Below, one piece after another: positions 49,330-61,900 of a stretch of 64,000 bases of DNA. The stretch comes from Sanderia malayensis (Eukaryota > Cnidaria > Scyphozoa > Semaeostomeae > Pelagiidae): contig RQOL01000772.1 in assembly GCA_013076295.1 (NCBI GenBank), positions 4,617,087 to 4,681,086 on the forward strand, in the 5' to 3' direction. Position numbers and translations under genes: made by a program. Under the pieces are notes generated by a model. That model made no database searches and was not told the DNA's origin. It saw only the letters and a list, made by a program, of their open reading frames with translations. Position 1 is the stretch's first letter. Each line of letters begins with the position of its first letter.

Positions 49330-52056
49330 ATGGCGTTGTATTGTAAAAGGATCTCCTTTTTCGTGCCCGTAGCATTTTCAGTAAGATGCCTTAGCTCGAG
49401 GTTTGTATTGTCAAAGCTTGAAATTTATTTTTAATATTTTCAACGTATTAATTCATTACTTGCAAACCAAACTGAAGTTGAAATTGCGTCGTACATAGTA
49501 GAGAGTTTCTTTGTTGAATAGCTGAGCTAGGTCTAGGTGACATGATGCATGCATTGTAATATCGACATGTATCTTTCAATGGAGAGAACATGCATATAAG
49601 CATATGCATATGTATATACATGTCCATATAGTTCAATGTGTTCTCTGACCAAGAAACCGTTCCTTTTATAATGTAATGAAAAATAATGATTTTGCAAATT
49701 AATTAGCAGACTTGCTGAAGTGGGTCGCTTTGAAAGACCAAAGACACAAGGAAAATATGAGGCAGGCCAGGTATGGATTTATTTAGCTTATTAATTTGAG
49801 AAAATTTTAGCTTTAGACTACTGCAGTAGTACACAGTATTAAATGTTTCAATTTTTCTGCAGCTTTTTCTTCACAGGGTCTTTGGTTATAGAGGTGTTGT
49901 TCTATTTCCTTGGGTTGCAAAGCTTTATGATAGAGATATGCAAGGAAAAACAGCTGCTGAGAAGTAAGTGAGCTTCTTTTATTAATAAAATATTAAAGAT
50001 GTTTTTAAATTTTGAATAAAACCATGTGTAGCATTTTGTCATATGTGTTGTTCTTTGAAAGAATTGTGTTGCATGACAATGGCTTATTACAGGTATTTAT
50101 GAATGGATATTGTAATCAGAACTAGTATAGTCCACACAGAAATAATTATATCATGGTTAATATGAAGATTCCTTTGTTTTCATTTTATAGTTGGGACAAC
50201 GTAACAGAAAATTAATAACTAATGTATCATCCTTTGTAATATAGAAAAAGCTCTGAAGGGGATGGGACAGATACTCCAGAAATTGAAACAGATGAAAGTG
50301 ATGAAGATATGATGTCACCGATTGGCCGAGAGCTAAAAGGAGAAACAGCAACCTATTATCAATCATTAATAGACCAACGAGACTGTCCTTATATTGTAAG
50401 TAAATTGTCCAAAATGACTTATTTATTTGTCACATCCTTTAAAATGACTTTAAATTTGAGTGCATAAGAATATTTGTAGATAACCGTGCTTAATATGATG
50501 TCTTAAGCTATGGTGTTGACATCTATATAGTCTCTGTGTGTGGCTGTATTCTTTAATCCACTGTTTTGTCTTTCACAGAGAGCACAGCCAGAAGCTGTTA
50601 CTTTTCTTGGAAATCAGAAAGATACCTCTCTGTATGCTATACCAGGTAAAAGAAGCTAATTTATTGCTTCTAAGGTTATCAAAAGGTCAGGTGTATACAT
50701 ACTATTAACATCACATATGACTTAGAAATGCTATTTGGCTCAAATGATGTTTTAATGATTGACTGATTGGCCGAATCTTGGTAGGTTTGGATTATGTCAG
50801 TCATGAAGATGTTCTACCATACACTTCAAGTGATGATCAGCCAATTCAACACGAATTGTTTGAAAGATTTTTCATCCATGATCCTGAAAGAGGTATAAAA
50901 CTGCATTTATCCCTCCCTATTCAATTCATCTGGTCATTTCTACACTCCTTGGATTTTTGTGATCTTTACTCCATTCTGTTTCTTTTGTTTTCCAGTTCCG
51001 TCTTTTAGCGCTAATGAGGCATTAAGAGGCTGGCATGGCAAGAATCACAAATGGCTGGAATTGTCTGATGTACACAGAGAAACAACAGATGATATTCGAA
51101 TAACAGTTATACCATTTTTTATGGGATCAAGGGTTTGTTGCTTATCCCTCATGAATACCTTCATTTTTCATTTATTTAAAGTTAGAATAATTAATGCAGT
51201 CATTCAATGCACACTCTTGCAAGTAAGCATGCAATATTTATTCGTTCTAGCCTTGAAGGATGCAAAACCCAATGCCTAACCACTAGGATACACCACGGCT
51301 TAGTACATTTTAGTATATCCATAACTAGTGAATAACACATTTTTGTTCTTCTATTCCACAGAATGTTCAGAAAATGCAGAGCTTTTGGGTAAGTTGCTTT
51401 ATATGATGCACTGAACTATGTCTTCGATTTCCTTTGTTTATGTTGCCTTAAGTGAGCAGACAGCAAATCTGTCGAGTAAAAGATGCTCCTTCCTACTAAA
51501 GATCATTGGATATCGTTTTGCGTGTCATAATGATGTAATATGCTTTGCTTTGCAGTGGAGGTATTGCATTCGACTTGAGAATCTGGGTGTAGAGATGATC
51601 CAACTTCGTGAGAGGCATTGGAGAATATTCAGTTTGTCTGGAACCCTTGAAACCGTACGAGGAAGAGGTGTAGTTGGTCAAGAACCTGTTTTATCCCCTC
51701 GTCAACCTGCATTTCAATACAGCAGCCATGTGTCTCTCCAAGCACCAAGTGGACACATGTGGTATGTCTCTTCATCATTTTTACTTCATTGTTCTGTACA
51801 AAGAAGGCATAGCTACAAGCTCAAGAGCATAGCTATGCTTTTGCCCTTCACCCAACTTCAAATAGCTATAAAGACGGGTCTTTAAGCTTCACCAAGCTTT
51901 GATAAGCTTTTAAACTCTTCATGAAACTTCTTTGTGCACTTTCTTCAATGGGCTGTAAGACTTTGTTACTATTCCAGGGGAACATATCGAATGGAAAGAC
52001 CAGATGGATCAATGTTTGATGTGCGAATTCCTCCATTTTCACTCGAAAGTAAATAA
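49330..52056 (+). CDS. POLDIP2: Polymerase delta-interacting protein 2 (POLDIP2/PDIP38)
   Basis: Exons: 49330-49400, 49710-49770, 49863-49963, 50245-50395, 50579-50645, 50785-50892, 50996-51132, 51362-51388, 51556-51761 and 51978-52056, giving 335 residues. The first exon encodes a basic, hydrophobic start (MALYCKRISFFVPVAFSVRC) that fits a mitochondrial presequence. A YccV-like domain follows: GQLFLHRVFGYRGVVLFPW, GLDYVSHEDVLPYTSSDDQP and IQHELFERFF. The C-terminal ApaG/DUF525 domain has WLELSDVHRETTDDIRITVI, WWRYCIRLENLG, HWRIFSLSGTLETVRGRGVV and SSHVSLQAPSGHMWGTYRME, ending in DVRIPPFSLESK. POLDIP2 interacts with DNA polymerase delta p50, PCNA and PrimPol, and is also mitochondrial. The short first exon was chosen because its phase and leader both fit. 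Confidence 0.95.
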
Positions 52057-52687
52057 CGATGATTAAAAATTAGAAAATTGAAAGAAGTACAAGCGATGGT
52101 AATTACAAATATTTTTTGTGCTTATTTTTATGCGCATGACTATCGAGAGAATAATAATTCATGACTGCCAAACTAACAAAATTTTTTATCTCGAGAAATT
52201 GTGACAATTGTAAGTAAATTATTTGGTAGGATTTTGGTAGGAATATTTTATGTATGTTATATGAGAAAGCCATACAATCTGTAAAAAACTTGTATTCCTA
52301 TGAGCAAATTTGCCACAAAACAATGAAATTCACTTCCAGTTTAGCAAATTATATCATTGCAAAAGCGTAATGTGAAATACAACAAGGAATAATAAATTTA
52401 AGCAAGAAATTTTTACTTCAAACTGCAGAAGCTTTACGTTTTCAGAATTCACACATTCAATTATTTTGAAAAATTCTGTTTAATTTTTACAGAATTTAAC
52501 TTACAAGTAAAATTTCCCCACAATACATGTAGGAATATTTAAAAACGAATCTATTAAAAAGGTTAAATGATTTTATAGGTTGCAAGTTTGGTTGCGTTAA
52601 TTTACATGTATGTTTATATTATGATGATTATTATACATATGTACAATTAAAGATGGTTTCCAGTTTGGGTTATAGACTTCTTTGTTC
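52057..52687. other. Convergent 3' region between POLDIP2 and CUEDC1
   Basis: AT-rich 3' flanks of two convergent genes, 631 bp from stop to stop. No other feature is supported. Confidence 0.45.
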
Positions 52688-55600
52688 TCAATCTTCCTTA
52701 AAGTCAAACTCATTATCTTCGCTATAAAACACTATTGGTTCTTCATTGCCAGCTGTTTTCGAATCTGGCAACGTAGGTAGCTTTCTTCCTCTCTAAAAAG
52801 TTTGATAATTAGCTATGATCAGATATAATCACAAAAATGGAAAAGGTCAACTTCACCTAATAATAGATAACTCAATCGCTTCCCCGATTACAAGCTTTAA
52901 GCTTTAAGGTTATTTTTAAGTTTGGATTTAGATTTAAATGTTTAGTTTAAGGATTATAGTCTTATCGCTAGACATAGTATTTATGGTTAGCTTAGGGGGC
53001 GGAGTTGACTGGGTGAGTTGTCCAGAGCAAGAAGCCAAATACAGGTCTAAAACCAGGATATAGAGACAAAGTCTTTATCGTGTACCTTTTCTTTGCTTTC
53101 TGGTACTTCGTCTTCACGATCTTCATTGTACAAGGTGGAGTTCTTGAATTGATATTCTTCAATTCCCTCTACGAAACAAACCAAAGATAATTGACAACAT
53201 ATAAGTAAGTCTATGTCTTTAAAGGGCTACTCTCACCATATTTTTTTATTTCATTTCTGGGTAGTTTTTGGCGTAAAAACAGGTACTGCACTTTTTAAAT
53301 TTCGAAATTCGTTCATTAACACCTCTTTTCACGGCTCTAAAAGTGCGATTTTCAGAAAAAAGTCGGGCAAAAAGAAAACTGGGGCGAGGCCGGTGTGACG
53401 TAGATGCCGGAACGCATGAAATTTATTTTATTGTGTTCAGTACCAATTCAATGTTTTGCATATTATGGTCAAAACCAAGTCGTATTTAAAAAATTAAATC
53501 GTGCCACGAACTAGTACAGGATCTGAAGAATCTGTTGATGCCTCGTTTATCATGAAAAGAGTGAGTTTTTTACAAAAATGAGGATGATTTGCTCACGCTT
53601 ATGCTGCAAGCCGGCATGTTTTTCGACCTCAACGTCGCAGTCTCGAGCGAGCTTCACATACCGTCTTCAGTGGTGCGGGATAGTTTTAAACAACAATATA
53701 AATTCGAAATCTATTCAATTAAAGAGGAGCAAGCTCTCTTTCAACAATTTTTCGATAGAATTAATAGTATGGAAAATTGGTGAGCTCTTATCTATGCATT
53801 TATAAGATTTAAACCAAATCGGGTCAGTTAAAAATTGCTAAATTGTAAAATTGCTAGGCCGAACAGGTTCTGGCACGGGTAAAGCAGAATTCCGCTATTT
53901 TGGATTAATAATGCATGAAAATAACCCTATTTGTCTTATCTGGTGTGTATTTGAAGCAGCAGCTCATATTTTGGTAATATTTCAAGTGTAGTTATGGTCA
54001 TAGCTGTGTAGAAAAACTCGAAGATTTCGAAGATTTCAAAAGTTCAATGTGAATTCGAAGAAAAACTTTCCAGCACAATGTTGGGCTTCATACTGGTGTT
54101 CTAGTTTTGATCATATTGTCTGACTTTGTCAACAATATACACCTTTACTTTGCCTCAGGTTTCAATGTAATCACCAAGGTATATAATTTATAACAAGAAC
54201 TCCATGGTTATGTCAACCAAACAATTTCAATTTGAGCAATTTTTTAACAGCGCATCACTTTAGCATTTCAATATCTTTGACAAAAACCCAAGTAGTAAAG
54301 ACAAAAATAATCCATAATTATCTTGCTAAAACCAAGCACACGGCAAAACTTGATAAAATAGATTATAGAACTGATGGAAATGGAAACGATAAACAAACTT
54401 ATTATATTCACGAATAGTTGGTTGTTTATAACGCAAATGAAAGGAAGGAAGAGGTTGAGTGATGAACAGATAACAACGTGAGGCGTGTGAATACTGGAAA
54501 AATCCATTGTCACTGCATCAGCTTTGGGGTCAATTTTCAGCCCTTAACAATGCCGAAAATTAAAAAAAAAACACACGGGGAAATGTCAATAAGCTTTGTA
54601 ATGATGGCGTTGAAGTGGTTTGAAAAAACATTTGTGTTTATCATTGAAAACAAGGGAGAAAACCGGACGCGACGTTGATTTTTCCATACTGAAGCCAAAG
54701 AGATAAGTTCTTTTGCGTTCCGGCATCTACGTCACACAACCTCGGCCCAGATCGTTTCATGTTGCGCGACATTTTCAGAAATGGCCTGAAAATCGCACTT
54801 TTGGAGCCGTGAAAAGAGGTGTTAATGAGCGAATTTCGAAATTTAAAAAGTGCAGTACCTGTTTTTACGTCAAAAACTACCCAGAAATGAAATAAAAAAA
54901 TATGGTGAGAGTAGCCCTTTAATGTGAAAATAAAGACTGCGAGTGTAACAAAATGTTGTTGTTGCCGTCAATATCTGATCAGCAAGGATGCTTGCGCACG
55001 TGGGTTGGGGGTGTCGTGTCGTCGTGATGTTGTTCATTGCCCCACTACTTACCAAGTCCAGTTCGAGTCTTCTTGTTCTCTTCTTCCTCGGAGTACTCCT
55101 CTTCCAAGAGATTTGCTGTCGACATGCCATGCTCAAAACTTTTACTGCAGTCAAGGGCTTCGCAACCAACGACTTCATAACTACTATGTGAGTTTCTATT
55201 CTTTTATTTTGCATGTAGCTTGCATTTTAAAGGCATTTGGCCAATCTATACACTATAATATAGATAGGCCATTATAATAAATAGGTTAGGTTAGGTCAGG
55301 TTTATTTTGATCGTTAGCTGAAAGAATTAAAAGCTACTATGATCAAATCATACAGATCATAATGTCTTCACGTAAATTTAAATACAGGGTGGGCCAAAAA
55401 AAGTAACCCCCCTAAACAAAATATTTCTACTTTCTCAAATTTCTACCATGCAATTTTCAACTCAAAAAAACATCTTGTGTAAAAATATTTTGTATTTATG
55501 TTTAGTCATTTTGGAGCAATTGTAATTTAAAATTTCTAGTTGTGAAACCTGCTGTTATATGACATTTAATGTATGAGAATTGACTATGTTGAAAGAGCAA

Positions 55601-57795
55601 CACATACGTCTTGTCATTTATTCCCAAAATATCACATAAAAATAAACATTTCTTGTTTAATTATTGTTTGGTTCTTGTTATTTCTAAATTTTCTTGTTTT
55701 GTTTTTCAACGTTGTCAATTTTCAGACACAAAATGTCATAACAGCAGGTTTTGCGACCAGAAGTTTTAAAATTACAACTACTCAAAAATGACTCAACATA
55801 ATTAAAAAATATTTTTACACAAGATGTTTTTTGAGCTGAATATTGTACGGTAGAAATTCCCAAAAGTTGTTCGTTATTTTTCTACAAACATTTATGTTAG
55901 GGGGGTTACTTTTTTGGCCCATCCTGTATATAGACTACCTGTATATTTATGTGAAGACAGAAAAAGCACACACGATATGGCTAATGGCACAAGACAAACA
56001 GATTTAGTTCTTGAGTATGAGCAAAATTTTAATTTTCCCAGGGGGATCCATTATTGAAACAAAATAGAATTTTTATTCCGCACAACAAAACATTAGAACG
56101 CATCAGAAACATATCAAAGTCTACATTATCATCAGTTTATAGGTCTTTGAACATGCAAACATCTTTTTTCTTTTCATGTGAGGAGCCTGAGCCACCCCAA
56201 TTGGATTACAAGGGCCCAATTGGTTCCAGCCCCCAAGCACCCACGTAGTCCCTATATTATCAAGCAATGTTTGCTTTTGGTCGTTGTTTTAATATATGCA
56301 TAATATTCACCAATTAGGAAAGGATACCCAAGTCTCTGAGGTTTTTTCCAACGAAACTTTTTTGCCATTCTACCAAATTTCTTTCGAGTAGCTGAAAAAG
56401 TAAAAAAAATTCGTTTTCAAACCAACTGTTCAATAGTGTTCATGGCAGGATTGCCTTTGCAGTATGAATGAAAACAGGTATATATAACTTTGTTTATTCA
56501 CTTTCAGTTTCCTTATTTCAAAAAATGCCTCTCCAAATATCTCAAATTCACCATGTGCATTGTATGTATGTGATGTTTACAATCAATTAATAACTCGAAA
56601 GTATTTAACTTACAACGTCCCATGTGACGTAGTTTATTGTGAAATACTGCATCATCTTGATTATTTGTTGTTGATGATGACAATTTTGGCTTGGCTCCCC
56701 CACGAATAGCATTAGTTGTGGCATGACTTGATGTTGCCATGGCCCAACTTGTATCAGGAGAAGAAGCCATATCTCCATTCATTCTAGAGGCATCATTTAT
56801 GTTCATTTGAGACTGCATAAACTCTCTGTGATCTGAAATTTGATAAGTCAAAAATTAGTAATGTACAAACTGTTTTTTTTGCTACCATTAAAGCAAATGC
56901 TAAATTTTCAAATAGCAACAAAAGGTCAAATTCTATCACATGATTAACAACATGCATGTGTTACAATGATGGTATTACTGAATTCTTAGAACATACCTTC
57001 TTCTAAGGAGGTGACAAAATCTGGGTCATGCCTTAATTGCCTGATGAACTCTTTATTTTGCAAATACAAAGCCAATTTCTGGTCTTCAAGGAATTGCTCT
57101 AGTTCGCTATCAGTTAGAAATTCATCAATACTTGGATTTCGATTACTTGTATTTAGAGCTCTGTTGACAATCGGAGCATCAGAATTTGCAGAAACTCTGA
57201 GAAAATCTTCAGGAAGGCTTCCAACAATTGGTGGATTCCAGTATCTCAGACGATCATTTTGGATACGTGGCGAATCTGATTGAGGTTGAAAGCTAAGGGA
57301 TGGAGTTGCACTATCATTATTAAAAGTGACAGCAGTAGTAGTAGTGGCAGTATTAGCAGCAACTGCAGGCCTATCAAAGTCAATCAGCTGATCTTCGGCA
57401 AACTCTGTATAAGCAGGAGGGGGCTCAATTACAAATGGGGACCTTTGGCATTCATGATAATTAGGAAGTTGTGGTCCATCTTTAATCAATTCTTCCCCAC
57501 CACTTGATTCGGCTAAGATGAGTAACTGATCAATTGTTGTTTGAACCACACCATCATTAGCCCTCAATACAGCCTCGATAACATCCCTTTCTATATGTGG
57601 AAACATGGTTTGAAAATCAGACATTGCTTTATTGAAATTCAGTGGCTTCTTTGGTCTGCTATTACTTCGGCATTGTTGTGAGCTGCTTCGTCTTTCAGGT
57701 ACAATATCATCAGGATCAGCCATGTTATCTGATTCAACTGTTGTCGTTTGCATCGATCGATTGTGCCTTCTTCTTCTGTGTGACGTTACCTCCAT
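52688..57795 (-). CDS. CUEDC1: CUE domain-containing protein 1
   Basis: Minus-strand exons: 57795-56997, 56832-56614, 56391-56328, 55183-55053, 53168-53086 and 52792-52688, 466 residues (human about 386). The CUE domain (about 54-94) has LNFNKAMSDFQTMFPHIERD, VIEAVLRANDGVV and TIDQLL; the MFP and LL ubiquitin-contact positions are present. A middle block YWNPPIVGSLPEDFLRV and a second block LEDQKLALYLQNKEFIRQL match CUEDC1. The C-terminus continues FHNKLRHMGRSTRKKFGRMA and SFEHGMSTANLLEEEY, equal to the human STANLL region, and ends in an acidic tail (FYSEDNEFDFKED). Exon 4 offers two tandem acceptors (TAGTAG) that differ by one codon. Two transposons occupy the introns. The biochemical role is poorly known. 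Confidence 0.9.
53223..54918. mobile_element. TTAA-flanked DNA transposon with about 200-bp inverted ends
   Basis: TTAA lies at 53219-53222 and 54919-54922. The 1696-bp element begins AGGGCTACTCTCACCATA and ends with its complement. The first 130 bp of each end match almost perfectly, and similarity resumes at GTGACGTAGATGCCGGAACG. TTAA duplications occur in piggyBac and Kolobok elements; the AGGG end does not fit the usual piggyBac CCC start. One short coding-like ORF (53589-53783) is present, but no recognisable transposase. It occupies CUEDC1 intron 53169-55052. Confidence 0.8.
53589..53783 (+). CDS. Small ORF inside the TTAA element, function unknown
   Basis: A 64-residue frame with balanced composition (LQAGMFFDLNVAVSSELHI, then VRDSFKQQYKFEIYSI, then FFDRINSMENW). 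It may be a remnant of the element's protein. It resembles no family I know. Confidence 0.25.
   Translation: MLTLMLQAGMFFDLNVAVSSELHIPSSVVRDSFKQQYKFEIYSIKEEQALFQQFFDRINSMENW
55385..55926. mobile_element. Mariner-like MITE with long inverted ends
   Basis: CAGGGTGGGCCAAAAAAAGT (55385) and its near complement (ending 55926) are flanked by TA (55383-55384, 55927-55928). The inverted similarity extends over most of both halves (for example AACCTGCTGTTATATGACAT against ATGTCATAACAGCAGGTTTT), so the 542-bp unit folds into one long hairpin. It has no transposase. It lies in a CUEDC1 intron. Confidence 0.85.
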
Positions 57796-58947
57796 AATTG
57801 TAATTTAAAAGACTCTACTCTCTTTTGTAGTGTACGGTGTACGTTAATTTCAAGTTAATTGCAGACTTATCACACAGCAGCAGTATATACAACTTTTCGG
57901 TTTTGCAACTTAGGCCACACAACAGAACAACAGACAACGATGGAAACTCTTGTTTTGATTAAAACTTTGTTTATGCAAGCACCAAAAGCAAAGAAAAGCA
58001 TCAACTTATGATTATTTGCAGTTTTCTACACCCAAAATGCAGTATCAAGCTAATTTGAGTTACAAAACATTGATCGTGATGGTGATGGCTTGGCTTTGAA
58101 TATTTATTAACCACTGAAACAAATCAACAATGAAATACCTGTGTGATGATGGTGCGTCACCTGGTTTCGATATGATATGATGAGAGACAACCTCCTGGAT
58201 AAGTAGGTAAATGACCGATGCTAACAAATGAGACCAGGTTTTCGAGAACTTTCATTTGGGTTTACGGCAGTTTTATTTTTCTGTCTTACTTTCTGCACAA
58301 ATCGAATCGACACAAACAATGAAAAATGACGGTGTTACACTCTTAAAGTATCTAGCAACAGTAGGGAACGACGAATATTACACACTTGCACACTTGGGAT
58401 GGCCCGCCCTCTTTATTTCTTGCGCTAACTCCAGATTGAATTATTTTCAAATTTTATATAACATGCTTTTTCAATACCGTAAATCCTCGAATAAGCCCCC
58501 GGGGGCTTATTTGCAAAAACGAAGTTTTAGCTTGATTATTGTTTAATATTAAGCAAAAAAAAGCTATACGATGCAGCCAGTAAATGAAGTTATTGGTTTA
58601 AACTTGCTGCTACTTGTAATACATTCACTAAACAACTCAATGTCTGGTGGGCTCAATATCATTGCAAATGATTATTAGGGTGGGGGCTTATTCAAGGTGG
58701 GGGCTTATTCGGAGGTGGGGGCTTATTCGAGGGTTTACGGTACTTGATTACTTTGGGAGTTAATTTCCACAATGATTGGACAGAGTATAGACTTGGAAAA
58801 ATTAAAAAAATCTATTGACTTGCGAATGATATCTCAATTGATCCATCGATATTTACCATTAATCAAAAATTGAAATTAGATTTAATGCTTGTATACATAG
58901 GAAGAATGCCTGACGAGGCTGATAGAAAAAAACAAAAGTGTAAAGTT
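57796..58947. other. Intergenic region between galaxin-like and CUEDC1 genes
   Basis: It contains the CUEDC1 promoter side, a MITE at 58477-58740, and the galaxin-like 3' UTR. No exon is supported. Confidence 0.45.
58477..58740. mobile_element. TA-flanked MITE with GGGGGCTTATTCGAG ends
   Basis: CCGTAAATCCTCGAATAAGC at the left end is inverted at the right end (GCTTATTCGAGGGTTTACGG). TA duplications lie at 58475-58476 and 58741-58742. Three tandem copies of GGTGGGGGCTTATTC sit just inside the right end. Confidence 0.8.
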
Positions 58948-61900
58948 TTAACGTTTTCCAAAAAATGCATGTTGATGTGATGTGCGACCGCGAGGTAAAA
59001 CTTTTCTTCCTCGGCAAGTGTAGTAACGGTTGTCATAGGTAACGCCATAGCAACACAGGTAACTGGGGCCTTGTTTCACGTGCAGTCTCTCTTGACAACA
59101 GAGATATTTGTTACCATCGTATGGGTAATAACCGCAACAGTATGACTGTTTTGGTGAACTCTGCTTTACCCTTCCACTACAACACATTTGCGTCTTTGTG
59201 TTGTATGCTTTTGATAAACAACATGCCGTATCGCTGCCCCATCTTTTGTTCAACACTCTGCGATCACAGCACAATTGTTTGTTCTTATCATACCTGCATT
59301 GAATAAACAGATATAATGCACGCAAATTAAAGTATGGAAAACGGTTAAAAAATTGAAAGCACTTTGAAACACGCTAATAGACAGGGCATATAGTCTAACA
59401 ATCTAACAAAGTGCCTAATGTTTGTTTTCTCGCTTGATTCTGATAGATATGATGGTAAGCTTCAAAATTACACTTGGTACCTTTCCGAAAATTGCCCCAA
59501 AATCACATGACTGATGACGTCATTTTTCGGAAAATTTTTGGGCCTAATCGTTCATAACTTTTTTGTTGTTCATCTTAGGTCAAAATAAATTTCTGTTATA
59601 GGCTCTACGTTGGAAGAGCTTTCGAATGATATATAGTTTTGTATATTTTGCCGATATTTATATTTTGGTCACGTGACCTGGTCAATAACTTTAATAATCG
59701 CAAAAATTGCAATTCACGCTCAAACCACGGCTTCCAATGGAGGAATTTTTATTTATGTAAAAGTGCCCCCAAATAGCTGTGGGTACACCTCCATCAGGCC
59801 ATAGACATGCGGCTGGCGCGATGACAAATGTCAGATAATTGAAATTACCGGGTGCGCCAGAACATAATATACACGTTTGAAGAAACATGGTGATGCCAAT
59901 TTCGGTTTTTGGACATCTAACTTTACTAGACATTATCTAATGTGTTTTTAAGATACCCCAAGCTTTAAGTTTACTCTTTGGACAATGCGTTTGAGAAATA
60001 AGTCCAACTTTCTGTTGTAAAGATGTTGAGAAATAGCTCTGCAAATGTCTCTACTTTTCCTTGTGCACCCGGTGTATGCCTATAAATGTGCGAAATTTCA
60101 GTATATCACTTTTTTTATCTCCGTCAAAAAAATTTCACGCTCATGGCATGTAGTCGTTATCTGAAGAAGTGATCAATTGACTGTCTGTTGTAGAAACGTC
60201 GCTTTGCTACCCCGATAGCCTTTCGCTATCAATGGTGCTAGATACATGTCCAGCTTTGAACGCAGTAGATTCCTCGCTCGGCATATCAGAAAGGCATATC
60301 AACAATCAATTTTTTTTCGCCGTGGTGGTATATTGAGGCATCTGGCTCTGTATGGCAGATTGACTCTTCAGTAGCTTGGTCGGCTAATCGAGGTACCTGT
60401 GCGTCTAAGCATCGAAGGTACGAGTAGCACTGCATGTGTCTCTCTCTAGGTACCTTGACCATCATGGGCGTAAGTGGTCATGGTCTTCCTTTTTTCTTCG
60501 ATATTTTGCCGCATGTAGAATGTCATTTGTTGTCATCATATAATCCTTTGCCATGGATGGTAACATCACTTTTCTCTGCCTTCCTCTCGCTTTCTTGCCT
60601 TGAATCTTTCCTGTCAATACAATTTGTTCCAACTCTTCTTTCCGTATCACATGACCTATAAACTTTCTTTTCCTTTGTGTAATGTCTTTCCACAACGATC
60701 TTTGCGTTTTTGCTATCTGCAGTGTTTCCTCATTGCTGACATGTCATGTCCAGGATATTATTAGCATTCGTCTAATAAACCACATTTCTGAAGCTTCGAT
60801 TCGCTTCCTCACCGTAGAAGATACTGTCCAGCACTCGGAACCATATGTAAGGATTGGAATGATGTAAAATTTGCATGAACTGCATGAATTCTCAACATGG
60901 CTTTCGTTTTCTTGCCCACTGTACATAATGTCTTGCTTGAATTGCTTTGCACCAACGACGCTTTCGCAAAAGTCTTTTGATTTGCCTAAGTTTTCAATTA
61001 ATTTTAGAAATTTTTTATTCTTTGCGATTTCCTTAAAAATTCTAATTTTTCCGACATTTAATTTATATGTTGTCGTGTCGCCGCCATTTATTGCGCGCAA
61101 CTGAGGAAGCACCTGACAAACATTTTCTCGAAGCCTTTCTACGATATATGATATAAGAAGAAATACAGGAAAGCCGACCAAGCTACTGAAGAGTCAATCT
61201 GCCATACAGAGCCAGATGCCTCAATATACCACCACGGCGAAAAAAAATCGATATGCCTCGATATGTCATCGATATGTCAATATGCCTTTCTGACATGCCG
61301 AGCGAGGAATCTACTGCGTTCAAAGCTGGACATGTATCTACCACCACTGATAATGAGAGGTTATCGGGGTGGCAAAGCGACTTTTCTACAACAGACAGTC
61401 AATTGATCACTTCTTCAGATAACGACTACATGCCATGAACGTGAAATTCTTTTGACGGAGATAAAAAAAGTGATATACTGAAATTTCGCACATTTATAGG
61501 CATACACCGGGTGCACAAGGAAAAGTAGAGACATTTGCAGAGCTATTTCTCAACATCTTTACAACAGAAAGTTGGACTTATTTCTCAAACGCATTGTCCA
61601 AAGAGTAAACTTAAAGCTTGGGGTATCTTAAAAACACATTAGATAATGTCTAGTAAAGTTAGATGTCCAAAAACCGAAATTGGCATCACCATGTTTCTTC
61701 AAACGTGTATATTATGTTCTGGCGCACCCGGTAATTTCAATTATCTGACATTTGTCATCGCGCCAGCCGCATGTCTATGGCCTGATGGAGGTGTACCCAC
61801 AGCTATTTGGGGGCACTTTTACATAAATAAAAATTCCTCCATTGGAAGCCGTGGTTTGAGCGTGAATTGCAATTTTTGCGATTATTAAAGTTATTGACCA

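Noticed and set aside
54870..55214. Separate minus-strand protein starting MQNKRIETHIVV
   Set aside because: It is out of frame. The true frame here joins upstream and downstream exons as CUEDC1 (STANLLEEEY).
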